From CAIYHK01 sp964638795 (lineage in GTDB: Bacteria > Actinomycetota > Acidimicrobiia > Acidimicrobiales > Ilumatobacteraceae): a stretch of 7,192 nucleotides of DNA. Position numbers and translations under genes: made by a program. The notes below the pieces were generated by a model. That model saw nothing but the letters and a program-made list of their open reading frames with translations. It ran no database searches and was not told where the DNA came from. This document shows positions 5,874 through 7,192 of the stretch, one piece after another (within the stretch, counting starts at the first letter, position 1; the number at the start of each line of letters is the position of its first letter). The DNA is taken from the NCBI GenBank assembly GCA_964638795.1, contig CAZXAX010000073.1:1-7192 (forward strand), in the 5' to 3' direction.

Positions 5874-7192
5874 GTGTCCACATCCACTTTGCTTGACGAC
5901 GACCTTGATGGGGTCGATCCCCGTACCTATGCACGCCGTTACGCAATCCTCGGAGTCTTGTGCTTGAGTCTCGTTCTCATAGTGGCCACCGTCAGTTCAG
6001 TCAATGTGGCCATCCCCCACCTCGCGGCCTCAGAACTAAGCCCCACAGATACTCAGATTCTTTGGATCATTGATGCCTATGCGCTTGTCTTCGCGGCATT
6101 GTTATTGCCTGCAGGTGCACTTGGTGATCGTTTTGGCCGCAAGGGAGCTCTGCTAATTGGTCTTGGCATCTTCATCACTGCTTCCATCACTTGTGCCTTC
6201 ATGACTTCAGCGAATGCTCTGATTTTCTGTCGTGCAATCATGGGAATCGGCGCGGCATTGATCATGCCTTCAACACTGAGCTTGTTGCAGTCTTCATTCC
6301 CGCGCCGTGAACGCGGCAAAGCAATTGCGATCTGGGCGGGCTTTGCAGGAGCAGGTGGAGCCATTGGGCCACTTATCGGTGGTGTTCTGATGGAGCACTA
6401 TTGGTATGGATCAGTCTTTCTGGTTGCGGCACCGATCGGAATGATTGGCTTTATCTCATCGGCTGTTCTGGCTCCACGATCACGCGAGGACACTGCGACG
6501 AAGCTTGACAAGACAGGTGCATTACTTTCCGCTGTTGGATTCGCTGCACTTCTGGCTGCGATCATCGAAGGGCCTGAGCGTGGATGGACTGATCCATTTG
6601 TGCTTGCCGGCTTTGTAATTGCGGCAACACTTCTCTATACCTTCGTCGCAACTGCGAAGCGGAAAGAAAACCCGCTTCTGGATATGAGCTTCTTTAGTAA
6701 TCCACGATTTGCTATCGGCAGTCTCGGAATTTCAGTGAACTTCCTAGCGATGTTCTCAATGTTCTTCATGCTGACGCAGTATCTGCAATATGTGAACGGT
6801 TATTCACCACTAGCAGCCGGCATTCGTGGCGTACCGTTTGCGCTGACATTGGTTGCTCTGTCACCGCGTGGCCCAAAGTTGGTTCACCGATTTGGTGCAA
6901 AGCGAGTTGTCAGTGGTGGTTTCTTAGTTATGGCAGTGGGACTTTTGTTGATGAGCACCACAAGCCGTACAACGGATTATTGGCAAGTTGGACTATTTCT
7001 AGTAATCATGGCCAGCGGTGTTGGTGTCGCAATGCCGAACTTGAGTAGTGGAATTGTGCAAAGTGTTCCGCTCAACAAAGCTGGTGTGGGTTCCGCTGTT
7101 AATGACACAACTCGTGAAGTTGGTGGTGCGATTGGAATCGCACTGATTGGATCTGTTGTGAACAGCATCTATCGCAACAACATCGAATCCGC
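5874..7192 (+). CDS. MFS drug exporter, EmrB/QacA (DHA2) type (partial, 3' end beyond right edge)
   Basis: The frame from GTG 5874 has no stop, giving 439 codons before the edge; 14-TM family members have roughly 470-550 residues, so the last helices are missing. Visible signatures: MFS motif A GDRFGRK at 84-90 between helices 2 and 3; antiporter motif C, GFAGAGGAIGPLIGGVL at about 156-172; a motif-A-like repeat GPKLVHRFGAKRV at about 333-345; and NDTTREVGGAIGIALIGS at about 410-427, typical of DHA2 proteins. Helix 1 reads ATVSSVNVAIP, where many DHA2 proteins have an LDxTIVNVALP-like motif, so the usual motif-D1 Asp is replaced (T39). The family exports hydrophobic drugs, dyes or biocides in exchange for protons across the inner membrane; the substrate here is unknown. 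Initiation at GTG is supported by AAAGG 6 nt upstream. The neighbouring tag gene suggests a toxic-compound response context, but no regulator gene is in the window. Confidence 0.93.
   Translation, partial: MSTSTLLDDDLDGVDPRTYARRYAILGVLCLSLVLIVATVSSVNVAIPHLAASELSPTDTQILWIIDAYALVFAALLLPAGALGDRFGRKGALLIGLGIFITASITCAFMTSANALIFCRAIMGIGAALIMPSTLSLLQSSFPRRERGKAIAIWAGFAGAGGAIGPLIGGVLMEHYWYGSVFLVAAPIGMIGFISSAVLAPRSREDTATKLDKTGALLSAVGFAALLAAIIEGPERGWTDPFVLAGFVIAATLLYTFVATAKRKENPLLDMSFFSNPRFAIGSLGISVNFLAMFSMFFMLTQYLQYVNGYSPLAAGIRGVPFALTLVALSPRGPKLVHRFGAKRVVSGGFLVMAVGLLLMSTTSRTTDYWQVGLFLVIMASGVGVAMPNLSSGIVQSVPLNKAGVGSAVNDTTREVGGAIGIALIGSVVNSIYRNNIES

Noticed and set aside
1..7192. CRISPR array, insertion sequence, prophage, toxin-antitoxin or defence island
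   Set aside because: No spaced direct repeats, terminal inverted repeats, transposase, nuclease or toxin-like small gene pair was found. All stretches are accounted for by the listed genes.
1..7192. tRNA or rRNA genes
   Set aside because: Intergenic gaps are at most about 29 nt, too short for a tRNA, and no rRNA-like sequence was recognised.

Overview
This 7.2 kb window is densely packed bacterial chromosome. Its GC content looks intermediate (near 50% by eye, not computed) and no intergenic gap exceeds about 30 nt. The mix of a DivIVA-domain coiled-coil protein, a PDZ-Lon (YlbL/SepM-type) membrane protease, GTG starts and apparently leaderless starts fits Actinomycetota. A small-genome aquatic lineage (Acidimicrobiia/acIV- or acI-like) is my best guess; it is inference, since no rRNA or taxon marker is present. 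I see no tRNA, rRNA, insertion sequence, prophage, CRISPR array or long repeat.

Layout. (1) Positions 1-2164, minus strand: a protease gene (1028-2164) is followed 29 nt later by a DivIVA-domain gene (998 down to the left edge, incomplete). Together they look like a cell-envelope/division operon. (2) Positions 2157-3016, plus strand: a 90-residue two-TM protein of unknown function is coupled by an ATGA overlap to a 196-residue HEAT-repeat protein. The 5' end of this pair overlaps the protease start by 8 nt on the opposite strand. (3) Positions 3013-4881, minus strand: a GDT1/UPF0016-family cation transporter is followed 6 nt later by a saccharopine/carboxynorspermidine dehydrogenase-family oxidoreductase. 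The oxidoreductase stop overlaps the HEAT-gene stop tail to tail. (4) Positions 4908-7192, plus strand: DNA-3-methyladenine glycosylase I (tag), a 109-residue multi-pass membrane protein of unknown function, and an EmrB/QacA-type (DHA2) MFS exporter cut by the right edge. Gaps of 24 nt separate these three genes.

How they may work together. The left operon joins a membrane-anchored regulated protease to a polar-scaffold-type protein. The right operon joins repair of alkylated bases to a probable drug exporter, which suggests but does not prove a toxic-compound or stress theme. The middle genes look like housekeeping metabolism and ion homeostasis. I found no convincing new defence or mobile system. 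The most interesting signals are structural: the overlapping divergent start sites at about 2160, a 26-nt divergent promoter at 4882-4907 with symmetric -10-like hexamers, and two small unassigned membrane proteins.
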